The notes: generated by a model from the letters alone, not told the origin. Positions 1-8,570 are shown, numbered from the stretch's first letter. The stretch: DNA of 12,495 nucleotides from Sanchytrium tribonematis (GCA_018985235.1 JADGIG010000213.1:1-12495), one strand, 5' to 3'. Translations and numbers: made by a program.

Positions 1-291
1 ATTTTAAAAAAATATGCAATATTTGATAAGGTAATTTCGGATTTATATGACAGGTGCACACGAGATTTTCTTCAGGATTTTAAGAGTAGAAACTTTAGAA
101 TTTTTATTTGTATTGACAAGATTCCCCGGCGTGAAATACTAGACTTCGTAAACTTTGGAATAGTTAGTTACTCTGAGTTTGTTAGAGATACAAAAATTTA
201 TTTTGAGATCGAAGATCTGGATTCTATTGTGGATCTAGTTCAAAGCCGTATATTAGGCTATCATTTATTGGATAGATTTCCAGGTTTTTAG
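1..291 (+). CDS. 3' end of an unrecognised protein-coding gene (partial)
   Basis: Frame 1 is open from the first base to a TAG at 289-291, giving 96 codons with no in-frame start needed, so the gene enters from outside the window. The peptide is rich in Ile, Phe and Asp, has no obvious motif, and ends in LLDRFPGF. I do not recognise the family. An open stretch of this length in AT-rich DNA, where stop codons are frequent, favours real coding, and the stop lies 19 bp from the stop of the convergent F-box gene. It could also be the last exon of a longer gene or a fragment of a mobile element. No function is proposed. Confidence 0.5.
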   Translation: MLKKYAIFDKVISDLYDRCTRDFLQDFKSRNFRIFICIDKIPRREILDFVNFGIVSYSEFVRDTKIYFEIEDLDSIVDLVQSRILGYHLLDRFPGF

Positions 292-297
292 TAAAAT

Positions 298-303
298 TTT
301 ATT
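298..303 (-). terminator. Putative poly(A) signal of the F-box gene
   Basis: Read on the minus strand this is AATAAA, 8 bases beyond the TAA/TAG-type stop of the F-box gene at 311. It also lies just past the stop of the plus-strand gene at 291, so the two transcripts must overlap at their 3' ends if both are expressed. In AT-rich DNA the hexamer also occurs by chance. Confidence 0.35.
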
Positions 304-310
304 GAATCAT

Positions 311-1081
311 TTAGTTACGGGGATTTGCTATTGCATGTAATATTTCATAGTAAACATGTCCTTCAGCGTCAGTATAATTTGTTTTGGCAAACGCATGTTT
401 TAACTTCTTGTAGTGTCTGTGATGAAATGGGATATTACATTTCATTATGTAGATTTTGAAACCAAATTGATAATATTTTTTGAGAAGCTCAGTCGTTGTA
501 GTAGCAATCAGCCAATGAAAGTTAACCACAAAAATCGCAATTTTTTCAAGACTTATTGGTAAATGGGGAGAAGATAATTTAGTTCCATCATACCAGATTT
601 GCGTACATGACAAGGCATAATTCTTCTTAATAAAAGTACTCGGACAATGGCCTGATTGTATCAAGTTAATTTTTTGATCAACTCTACCTTTTTTTCTGGT
701 CATAATTGTCAAGTCGCTAGAATACTCAAAAACAATGTAATTCTCAAAACTGACAAGAAATCCGATAATATTTTCAAAACTTTTGCCAATGTTTGGTATA
801 CTTATGTCCATTTCAGTAACACCCAGAAATTTGGTTTTCAGTATTACCTGCAATAAAAAGGATCCCGAGATAACTGCACCGTTTTCGATCAGTAAATGCT
901 TAAAATAATCTAAATTAGATATAAATTCTGCAATTCGCAAATTAATTTTTCCTAGTGGTTTTTCGTACTGTTTAATAATGTGATTTAACTTAGAGTTGCA
1001 TTTTTTCAATGACAATACATCATCTTCATTTAAATATTCAAAAATTTTAAAGTGAACTTCTTCCGGCAAGTATCTGTTCAT
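311..1081 (-). CDS. F-box protein with a nucleotidyltransferase-like domain, 256 aa
   Basis: Complete intronless ORF starting with ATG at 1081. Residues 5-36 are an F-box: LPEEVHFKIFEYLNEDDVLS followed by a basic/Asn-rich helix. F-boxes recruit Skp1 for ubiquitin ligase or Skp1-only complexes. Residues 66-145 look like a minimal nucleotidyltransferase fold: ISGSFLLQ (GS at 73-74), then ExD at 90 and 92, then a later strand QKINLIQSG. The first acidic position is Glu rather than Asp and the active site may be degenerate. The block CTQIWYDGTKLS (159-170) and the C-terminal KKYYQFGFKI recall F-box or ankyrin proteins that carry such a domain in fungi and in large DNA viruses; that likeness is from memory of the families. 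It is transcribed in the same direction as the Helitron gene, which ends 109 bp upstream of its start. Substrate and catalytic activity are unknown. Confidence 0.7.
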   Translation of the reverse strand: MNRYLPEEVHFKIFEYLNEDDVLSLKKCNSKLNHIIKQYEKPLGKINLRIAEFISNLDYFKHLLIENGAVISGSFLLQVILKTKFLGVTEMDISIPNIGKSFENIIGFLVSFENYIVFEYSSDLTIMTRKKGRVDQKINLIQSGHCPSTFIKKNYALSCTQIWYDGTKLSSPHLPISLEKIAIFVVNFHWLIATTTTELLKKYYQFGFKIYIMKCNIPFHHRHYKKLKHAFAKTNYTDAEGHVYYEILHAIANPRN

Positions 1082-1104
1082 TGATATTAAAGTGGTCGAG
1101 ACAG

Positions 1105-1113
1105 ATATTTATA
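1105..1113 (-). promoter_or_regulatory. TATA-like element of the F-box gene
   Basis: The minus strand reads TATAAATAT, about 24-32 bp upstream of the F-box ATG at 1081. Placement would give a very short 5' leader. The 109-bp spacer to the Helitron stop is the only non-coding room for this gene's promoter. The spacer contains no sequence matching a Helitron CTRR terminus. Composition is AT-rich, so this is a weak call. Confidence 0.3.
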
Positions 1114-1190
1114 TTATCCAAATGCTTGCACAGTATATGATTGGATCCATCGTAATATTACAATTTCTAAAAGTTTATTATTATTAAATA

Positions 1191-4100
1191 TCAAATACCC
1201 AATAGGGCGACCCCAAATTCTAATAAGTCATCCGTGAACTTCAAATGGGATTCATTATATCCTTCGGGAAATTCTTCATCACGTAGAAATTTTATATCAG
1301 AAGAAGATTTCACTCTACTAATAACAACATAAAGCTGTTGCGACAACCAAAAGTGTCTCAAATTACCAACGACGATAGAATTTAATGTCATTCCTTGTAC
1401 TCTATGTATTGTTAGCGCATAAGCTAAACTAATTGGAAATTGATATAGTTTGTAACCATCGTTGATTTCAAAGGCAGGTTTAATAGGGATACAAAGACAA
1501 CCGCTTTTACATAAAAATTCAACATAAATTGTAGAACCATTGATTCCAATATCAACAGATTTGACCATACCAATAGAGCCGTTTACAAGACCGTCTTTAA
1601 GACTTAAATTTTTAAGGAGAGTAACTCTGGCTCCTACACATATTTCTAATATTGGTAAAAATCTGAATTTTGATTTAATAGCTGAGTGTTTTGGCAAATC
1701 AAAGTAACTATTCTTATTGTTTTTAAAATTAAAGCAAATAGAATGAACTTTGGAAGCCAGACTTTTAAGCATGGCCATGTTGTGATTATTACAGGCTCTA
1801 TTGGTTGGATAAATATAAGGAACAGCTTCACTATATGTATTTAGAGTAATTCTGGAGTTTATAAATTCAAGTATTGATCTAATTCTTGTTTTCTTATTCA
1901 GGTCAATGTTGTAAAAATTGTCAACGAGATATGTTAGTTCAGAATCTTTTTCTGCTCGATAATTATGGGTCAGAATGTGTTTCTTGAATATTTTAAAATA
2001 ATCCGAAGAATATAATACATCTCCGTTTACAGGCGGTAGCTGTTTAGGATCTCCGAATAGTAGGACTTTGCAATTTTGAAACATTTGGTGCTGCATTATC
2101 TGCATGATGTACTCAAATAATTGGAGGTCAATCATTGAGAACTCATCAATTATTAACAAATCCATTTCTAAAGGAACAGGATTTGATTTTTCGTTAAAAA
2201 GTAAAGTCTCCCATGTTTCTTTTGTTTCATGATATCGTAACTTGAGTTTTGAATGTACAGTCGTACCATCGATCAAATATCCAGCTATCCCAGTACTTGC
2301 TGTTACTTCTGCTTTAAGATTTAAGGCTCTAGACCCTTCCATGATTGATTTTATCAAAAAAGATTTTCCTGTTCCTGGTCCACCACTAATTATATGATAT
2401 TTGGAATTCTCAAATAAACAATCTTTGTAGATTTTATATTGTTGTTCTCCTAAGGAAGAGGGAGAATTTTTTTTCTTAGAACGTTTCAATGAAAACATAT
2501 TCTCAATCTCCAAAATTTGTTTATCTTTGTATCCTTCCTCTTTCAAGATTTCTATTTCAAGCTCTTCACTTAATTCATCTGGGAATATAGCATTTTGCTC
2601 AATGTTGCCAAGAAATTTTTCATATATATAAGATCGATGTTCTGTGATTGAATCCAAAAGTTTCTTTGGATTTCTAAATGGAACATTTTCGAGAATTTTT
2701 TGTTTGTAATAAAAATCAGCCATATACTCTGTATAGTAGGGATACAATCGAATGATCGCATTGTTCTTTCTTTTCTTCCAATAGTTTTCGGATTTATCTT
2801 GAAAATCCCACTTTTCTTTTGCGTTGACTTTTTCATATTTTCTGTAATAATCTGTTATTGTTAGATTTTCTAGATTTTCTGGTCTTTGACAGTAATTGTC
2901 CATCTGATTTAAATATACAAAGTTTCTATCTTCAGGATTCTCTTTCTTTAGACGTTCGCATTCTTTAGGTCTTTTTATATATCTCTTGTCTATTAAACTT
3001 TCACAGAGAGGAATCTTAACAACTTTAGTTGAAAATTTTGTAATCACATTTCCAGATAAATAATGACTAATCTCATGGACAGAGTAATCACGAGTACTTA
3101 TATATTTTGTAATTTCATTTTCTTTAACTTCCAGTAGTCCTTGAGGTTCTGGTTTTGTGCAGTATTTTGTTATATAATTACAAATAAATTCATTACAAAC
3201 CAATTTGATATCCATATTACCTTGCCACTTAAGTAGCCAATCTGCATGGTAATCATTGATATTTACATCTTTAGTTTGCCTTTTAATGCTATATCTTGCA
3301 ACGCTCGGATCAAAAAACGTTTTTCTAATTATTTCTTTTGGAAAATTAAAGCGACATTTCCGAGAAGTACCTAGACAATAATTGGAACAACTGTGGTATT
3401 GATGATACCGTACTAACAAATGTAGTTCCGGTTGTTCTTTAAAAGAAGGAATATCACCCTGTATTCCATTCAGTATATCATCGGGGCCCTCTACATTATC
3501 TAGCCATAATAACATATGCATATGAACAGTTCCGCGTTTTTGAAATTCAAATCTTTGAAAGTATTGGGAAATGGACTTCTCCATGTAGCCAAATTTAAGA
3601 ATGTATTTAAACATGCTTTGTAACCTTTCATAGCAGTAATGATTTGATAATACTGGATTAGCGGTAAAAATATTTTCATTTCCATTTGGTTTCTTTCCAA
3701 ACTTTAGCAAATATTCTTCCAAATCTGGCCAAGTTTGCTCAGAGCAGGAAAAAGTGACAAACAAATGCGGAACCCCGAAAGTCTTAACCATAGCAAAAAG
3801 ACCCATTCTAGCCTGTTTGAAAAATGAACTGGATCCTCTTATTGAAACTGGAACAGCAGCAGTATTATCATCATTAAATACATTTCCAAATCCGTATTTA
3901 GAATCTTGCAAAACATCAGTAACAGTCAAATTGGAATTATTGTTTCTCAACTGTCTTGCATAATTTTCGGTAATACGATATTTTTCTAAATAGTCGAAAT
4001 GAAAAAAAATAAAATCATCACACTCACGAAATCGTCCGTCTTTATCAAATCATTGGGATTTAACTCTTTTTGCCCTTCCTGTAAAATTATTTTCAAGTGT

Positions 4101-5149
4101 ATTTCTACCTATGGGGTATAGATATGGGAACAAATGAGCTTCAATTTTTGAAAAGCAAAAATTAAATACTTCCTTGACTCCATTTTGAATAATTTCTCCT
4201 GCAGGTAAAACTTTTATATTGGAATCGTCTTTTCCAAGTTCCGATATATTGTAATCAATTGGTACCGAGAAAATTTGGCCTGATTTTCCTCCAAATAATT
4301 TTTAATCAGATTCATTTTGCAAAAAAAAGTCTAAAGTTTCTGTTGGAAAAATATAATTTGCATATAAAGGATTATTATGTACCAGCCACTGCAATGAGTT
4401 TCGAACTCTGGAGTTATCAAGAAATAATTTAGAATTGTAGCTGTTTTCAATTCCAACTAATCCTGCACAAGTTTGCCAAACTTTCCAGTTGACAGACAAA
4501 TGAGCAGTTCCATAATATCTAGCATACAAATATTGTTTGGAAATTTGTGCTTGGCATAGAGTTTTAAAATTCTCAACGATTGTTTTTCACTATTATCTAA
4601 GAGTTTTATACATTCCGGAATGCTATCCCAATTTTTATCAGTACATTTGACTTTACACCTTTGATTTTTATCAAGGTTTTGCCGTTTTTTCAAAGAATTG
4701 CAGTTAAGGCAAACAAATTCTCGTATTTCGGGTTTAATGGCAAAGGATAAGAAATTTAATTTAACATAGAAGTCTAAAAATAGCTTTAAATTAAGCAAAT
4801 GTGGTTGTGTGTACTCTGGATAATCTAACTTTTTGGTAATTAACCGATTACTTATGGTTTGTCTAAGACCTTGCAATTTTTGACTATTTAGCTTATTGTT
4901 TTTTTGAATGTTACTTAGGCTTTTAAGACCTAAGTTTTTGGAAACAGTTGATCTCAATTTTTTTGTATTGATTTTTGGTTTTGTTTTATACTTAAAACTA
5001 TTTGTCGTCAACTTTAACTTTCTTAATTTTGATTGTCGACTCTTGCATCTATTAGTTTTTAATGAGTCATCAGATATTTGCTTTTGCACGTTTTTCAAAA
5101 CATCTTCAAAAATTTCTTTTTCTCTTGCTTTTTCAGATCTTAACTTCAT
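1191..5149 (-). pseudogene. Helitron Rep/helicase, disrupted by one frameshift and two in-frame stops
   Basis: Rolling-circle transposase of the Helitron type. The N-terminal part starts at ATG 5149 and is Lys/Arg-rich, with a Cys-rich zinc-finger-like block (CLNC, later C-x3-C). It is read in one frame to about 4590, where one base has been lost near an A5 run; the next frame continues with QYLYARYYGTAHLSVNW. That frame runs to the end but meets TAA at 4302-4304 and TGA at 4050-4052. The TGA stands where the context RVKSQ-stop-FDKDGRF suggests Trp. Downstream are the Rep HUH motif HMHMLLW (codons at 3516-3524), a Cys/His cluster, and the paired tyrosines Y-ITK-Y (about 160 bp C-terminal of 3330). 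The helicase follows as a Pif1/RecD-like SF1B domain: Walker A GGPGTGKS (2361-2384), IIDEFSM (about 2131-2155), GDPKQLPPV, and HRVQGMT near the end. About 1,320 codons in all. An apparent start at 3950 would be TTG and is not a real start. Confidence 0.88.
1191..5149 (-). mobile_element. Helitron (minimal extent; termini not found)
   Basis: The coordinates cover only the recognisable transposase gene. Canonical Helitrons start with TC and end with a small hairpin plus CTRR, inserted between A and T. On this orientation the 3' end should lie below 1191. The 109-bp spacer to the F-box gene has no CTRR, so the element is either end-degraded, of the Helentron type with different ends, or extends across the F-box gene. 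The 5' end should lie above 5149, possibly in the CCAAT or tandem-repeat region. The light damage (three lesions in about 4 kb) suggests fairly recent activity or loss. Confidence 0.75.
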
Positions 5150-5253
5150 CTTTTTACAAATGTTATTTTTCAATTGTTATAAATGTTCCCTGACCAATCA
5201 CTTTAAATCTATTTGAACACAAATTGTTACAATGCTACCTTGAAAAGCAGTCT

Positions 5254-5368
5254 ATTGGTTAGTAACATCATTAATAATAACAATTTGAAGCGTTTTTATT
5301 GGCTATCCCGTTGATGTTGATTGGATAATGATATTACTTTAATTGGCTAGAACATTGAATTTGATTGG
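5254..5368 (-). promoter_or_regulatory. Phased CCAAT-box array, probable promoter of the Helitron gene
   Basis: ATTGG (CCAAT on the minus strand) occurs at 5254, 5298, 5320, 5342 and 5364. The last four are exactly 22 bp apart and the first is 44 bp before the second. Three of the five continue as ATTGGCT. All have the orientation of the minus-strand gene and lie about 105-215 bp upstream of its ATG at 5149, the usual place for CCAAT (NF-Y/HAP) sites. A single CCAAT in the opposite orientation lies at 5194-5198. The remainder of each 22-bp unit is only loosely alike, so this is either a decayed minisatellite or a selected spacing. Confidence 0.55.
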
Positions 5369-5482
5369 CTGGCTAACGGAGCGAAATTATGTAACTGTTT
5401 ATAACGAAATCTATCAGTTCTAAAAAAATTAAAAATTATTTTTAAATGCTCTATAGTAATATTGAAAACAGTTCAAATTTAT

Positions 5483-5919
5483 ATTATTTCAATCCCACCA
5501 GGTCGAATAAATTGAATGGAAAATAAGACATCATCCAATATTAAAAATTCACTCAGTTCTAATTTAATTACCTTAAATTATTTATTCAGCTTCTTTAGAT
5601 GACAAACAAAATGCTAATTAATTATTTCGATCCCACCAGGTCGTATAAATTGAATTGAAAATAATACATCATGCAATATTAAAAATTTACTCAGTTCTAA
5701 ATTTAATTACCTTAAATTATTTATTCAGCTTCTTTTGATGACAAACAAAATGCTAATTAATTATTTCGATCCCACCAGGTCGTATAAATTGAATTGAAAA
5801 TAATACATCATGCAATATTAAAAATTCACTCAGTTCTAAATTTAATTACCTTAAATTATTTATTGAGCTTCTTTAGATGACAAACAAAATGCTAATTAAT
5901 TATTTTGATCCCACCAGGT
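5483..5919. repeat. Tandem repeat, about 3.15 copies of a 138-139 bp unit
   Basis: Units start with ATTATTTC[A/G]ATCCCACC at 5483, 5621 and 5760, with a 21-bp partial fourth at 5899-5919 ending in CCCACCAGGT. Unit lengths are 138, 139 and 139. Copies 2 and 3 differ at only a few positions and copy 1 at somewhat more, for example GGTCGAAT versus GGTCGTAT. The array sits between the divergent Helitron and SET genes and ends 55 bp before the SET start codon. No ORF or hairpin of note was seen in the unit. The rest of the 5150-5974 intergenic stretch is AT-rich and otherwise featureless apart from the CCAAT array. Confidence 0.93.
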
Positions 5920-5931
5920 ATCATTACTTGT

Positions 5932-5940
5932 TTTATATTC
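5932..5940 (+). promoter_or_regulatory. TATA-like element before the SET gene
   Basis: TTTATATTC lies between the end of the tandem array and the SET gene ATG at 5975, 35 bp upstream of it. It is the only TATA-like string in the 55 bp that remain outside the repeat. Weak in such AT-rich DNA; the transcription start may lie inside the repeat array. Confidence 0.25.
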
Positions 5941-5974
5941 ATACTAGTTAAGGGCTCTCCTTGAAACATCAGTC

Positions 5975-7756
5975 ATGAAAGAAATATTAAAATTGGATGA
6001 CTTTTGTAAATATACTTTAATTGATGATAGATTAATACACAAATCCCACAAAATTTATCTAAACAAAAAAGAATTGGAGCTAGTACTGTTTAAAAACATA
6101 AAGTCCCATAAACAACTGATTTTAGATTTAATAGCTATTTTTCAAGAAAAAAAGTGTGATTTGAATCCAGCGACAATACAAAGCACTTTATTACCTTTGA
6201 GCAACAACATTTACTATCAATTATGCTCTGAAAATGCTTTGAAAAGAATCTTAGACAATGACTCATTAACAAATAATGATATGAGAATGCTGTTCCTCAC
6301 GTACAACATGACCTTTTGTAATAATGTCAACATAATGTTTGGTAACGTTGCAAGATATTCAGACCCCAAATACAAATCTAATTTCCAAAGTGGGGTTTTT
6401 GCTGTTAATGATACTCTAAATGATTATGCTGATGATTACGCGCAATATAAAGAAAACAGTCCTGTATTTACAAAACACCAGACAATTGGTCTTTACGGAC
6501 TATTTGTGCCTATTTCTCATCAACAAAATGTTGAATTGAGCGATGAAAATAAGGATTTTTCCGTGATGCATCGCGAATTTAATGGAGTAAACACTCCAGG
6601 CCTATTGATAGGACCAATTCAGTTTGTAAATCATCAATGTGTGCGACCAAATGTTGACATTGTATTTAATTCAGACACCAAACTTACTTATTTGAAAGCA
6701 GTTAGAGATATTAAAAATGGAGAAGAATTACTTACATATTACGGTGATAATTATTTTGGGGAAACTAATCAGTACTGTCAATGCAAGGTTTGTGAAAAGA
6801 AAGAACTAGAATTAGAACCAATTTTCAAATCATCTGAAATCTTAAGATTGTATAGAAACTATAGCAGTTATTTCCACCCTAATAAGGATGAATTAAGTGC
6901 TTATAAATCTACTTGGAAAGATATGAGTGATCAGATGTATATTGGATTTCATGAAATGACCTCCTATGCAGAAATTGCCGAATTTCTTCATCACACGAAC
7001 CAATTGTTGCTTCCAAACTATCAATGCTACGAGAAAATAGTTACTGATAAGCATCAAACTGAAAATAATGAAAGTAGACTCTATATGGAAGATTTGAAAA
7101 ACAAAATTCATGCCCTTCAACCTGAACTGAAGTTATTTGACAATAACAATGAATTATTACCAATACAACAAAATTTATTAATGAGCAAGGAAGTAAAACA
7201 TTACTATAAATATTTGACCTACTATTGTGCAAGAATCGGCTACACTGCTCCATATTCACAAGTTTTAAAAGAATTACGTGTTGATAAAACAACAATATTT
7301 TGGTTTGAATGTCCTGTTCGTGGTAAGATTGACAAAGAAGGTTATGAATTGAAAGGTGCATCTTTACCATATCATGCTAATATTGTCATGTTTGACTGGA
7401 AAAAAGAAACAAATACAATTGCAATTACAATTTATGAAGCGGATCCAAATTACGGTTCTACCAAACAACTGTCATTTCGAAGTCTTACACCATGGGCATT
7501 AAACAAAACCATTTCAGATATTATCTCCAAAAAGCATAAAAACAAATCATATACAATCGATTTAGTTTGTAATTTCCAAAAAGATAGTGATAAACGTAGA
7601 AACTGCTGTAAAAATTTTATTATTAATGAGTCATACAGTTCAAAATATAGAATCGCTAGTCGCAATATCGAACCAAAACCTAAAAAAGTCTCTAGAATTA
7701 GAGATGACCATATTAGCGAAGCATTAAACTATAAAAAATTTAAAACTGAGAAATAA
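5975..7756 (+). CDS. SET-domain protein (predicted protein lysine methyltransferase), 593 aa
   Basis: Intact intronless ORF with ATG at 5975. The SET domain spans about residues 168-275. An N-terminal strand TIGLYGLFVP is followed by GPIQFVNHQCVRPNVD, which holds the NHxC S-adenosylmethionine/pseudoknot motif (N219, H220, C222). GEELLTYYGDNYFG (249-262) has the catalytic Tyr region, and a post-SET-like Cys cluster follows (C268, C270, C273). All signature residues are present, so methyltransferase activity is plausible; the target is unknown. Residues 1-165 show no known domain and no MYND finger. Residues 280-593 are unrecognised; they contain YHANIVMFDW (H467), ITIYEADPNYG (E488) and FQKDSDKRRNCC (C544/C545), an order reminiscent of His-Glu-Cys enzymes of the YopJ/Ulp1 clan, which is speculation. 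The C-terminus is basic (PKPKKVSRIR), possibly nuclear targeting. An AATAAA overlaps the stop (7752-7757). It diverges from the Helitron gene across the tandem array. Confidence 0.85.
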   Translation: MKEILKLDDFCKYTLIDDRLIHKSHKIYLNKKELELVLFKNIKSHKQLILDLIAIFQEKKCDLNPATIQSTLLPLSNNIYYQLCSENALKRILDNDSLTNNDMRMLFLTYNMTFCNNVNIMFGNVARYSDPKYKSNFQSGVFAVNDTLNDYADDYAQYKENSPVFTKHQTIGLYGLFVPISHQQNVELSDENKDFSVMHREFNGVNTPGLLIGPIQFVNHQCVRPNVDIVFNSDTKLTYLKAVRDIKNGEELLTYYGDNYFGETNQYCQCKVCEKKELELEPIFKSSEILRLYRNYSSYFHPNKDELSAYKSTWKDMSDQMYIGFHEMTSYAEIAEFLHHTNQLLLPNYQCYEKIVTDKHQTENNESRLYMEDLKNKIHALQPELKLFDNNNELLPIQQNLLMSKEVKHYYKYLTYYCARIGYTAPYSQVLKELRVDKTTIFWFECPVRGKIDKEGYELKGASLPYHANIVMFDWKKETNTIAITIYEADPNYGSTKQLSFRSLTPWALNKTISDIISKKHKNKSYTIDLVCNFQKDSDKRRNCCKNFIINESYSSKYRIASRNIEPKPKKVSRIRDDHISEALNYKKFKTEK

Positions 7757-7931
7757 ATAATTTATAAAGTCGGTGCAAATTTCTTCCTACTTTTTTTTGT
7801 GTCCAGAACATTCCAAGGAATTTGCAGGGGATTTGTGTTCAAATTTTCAATGATCAAAAAATATTTCAAATAAATTTTCATGTGAATCTAGGGCGCCCAA
7901 GCATTTAATACGTAATATTTTTTATTTAGAT

Positions 7932-8570
7932 CTTCGACTTCGCAAATTCTTTGTCACTCTTGACCAATGCCACCAACTTGCTCTGTATCCATTTATTGTT
8001 TTCCTGCAAAACACATTTTCGGACGAGTCTTTATTTGAATTTCGAGATTTCGACTCTCAAAATTTTTATTATGGAGTATCTAAACGAGATGCCACGCTTG
8101 CTGGCCGACTATTTTGAAATATCTACTGGTCACAATATTGCGGATGCATCAGTTTTTTGGACTAGGATCGATAACCACTGTTCAAGGCACATTGAATCAG
8201 TTTATATACTGCAAAATAATGCAAGAGCATTTGCTACCAAAGTGCAATTCTGTCAAGACTCTTTTTATACCTGTTTTTCAACAAGAAAACGCACCTTGTC
8301 ATAATGCTCGTTACATCTGTAACTGGCTTAAACGAAATGATATTGTATTAATTGACTAGCCAGCTTGTACCGTAGTCCTAAACTGAACTCAATAGAAGAT
8401 TTATGGGCGATTACGAAAGAAGACTTGAAAAGTTAGATTTTTTCAATGAAGACTCTTTGAGGAATAGTGCAGTAGAATTATGGGAATCCATCCAGAAAAA
8501 CAACTCAGCTATGCTCTAAAATCTTGCGCTAACATTCAAAACTAAATTGAGGAACTGTTTACATGGTGAC
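7932..8570 (+). pseudogene. Tc1/mariner (DD34E) transposase remnant
   Basis: Catalytic-domain remains spread over several frames. Frame 1 from 7932 reads VTLDQCHQL then FSDESLFEF, with the first catalytic Asp codon at 8022-8024, and meets TGA at 8115. A second frame carries GLGSITTVQGTLNQF, then FQQENAPCHNARYICNWLK and IVLID, then TAG at 8357 where Tc1 proteins have Trp. A 5-nt insertion near 8369-8373 shifts to SPKLNSIEDLWAITKEDLKS, with the third catalytic Glu at 8395-8397; one more indel near 8433 leads to FFNEDSLRNSAVELWESI. Without the 5-nt insertion, 34 residues separate the second and third catalytic positions, which is the Tc1 spacing. The second position is GAA (Glu, 8285-8287) instead of Asp. 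The N-terminal DNA-binding half is missing or unrecognisable. No paired terminal inverted repeats were found in the flanks 7757-7931 and 8571-8700. Confidence 0.85.

Noticed and set aside
1153-1161. TAATATTAC, identical to the nick site of geminivirus-type replication origins; a second copy at 8664-8672
   Set aside because: Neither copy lies in a recognisable stem-loop with iterons, and the nonamer is AT-only apart from one base, so chance occurrence in this DNA is likely.
3948-3950. Apparent start of a 919-residue protein inside the Helitron gene
   Set aside because: The codon is TTG and the same frame continues upstream with conserved Helitron sequence on both sides of the two stop codons.
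4050-4052. TGA read as Trp (alternative genetic code)
   Set aside because: The context does suggest an ancestral Trp, but UGG is used for Trp elsewhere and the same gene also has a TAA and a frameshift, so plain decay explains it.
4570-4625. A second tiny intron explaining the Helitron frameshift
   Set aside because: The GT...AG options I could find here (15 and 22 nt) do not join the two frames; a one-base loss near the A5 run does.
5483-5919. CRISPR-like look of regularly spaced TTTC[A/G]ATCCCACC blocks
   Set aside because: The whole 139-bp unit is repeated, including what would be spacers, so it is an ordinary tandem repeat in a eukaryotic context.
7775-7825. GCAAATT/AATTTGC dyad as a Tc1 terminal inverted repeat
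   Set aside because: It is only 7 bp within one flank, and no matching inverted copy was found beyond the other end of the transposase remnant.
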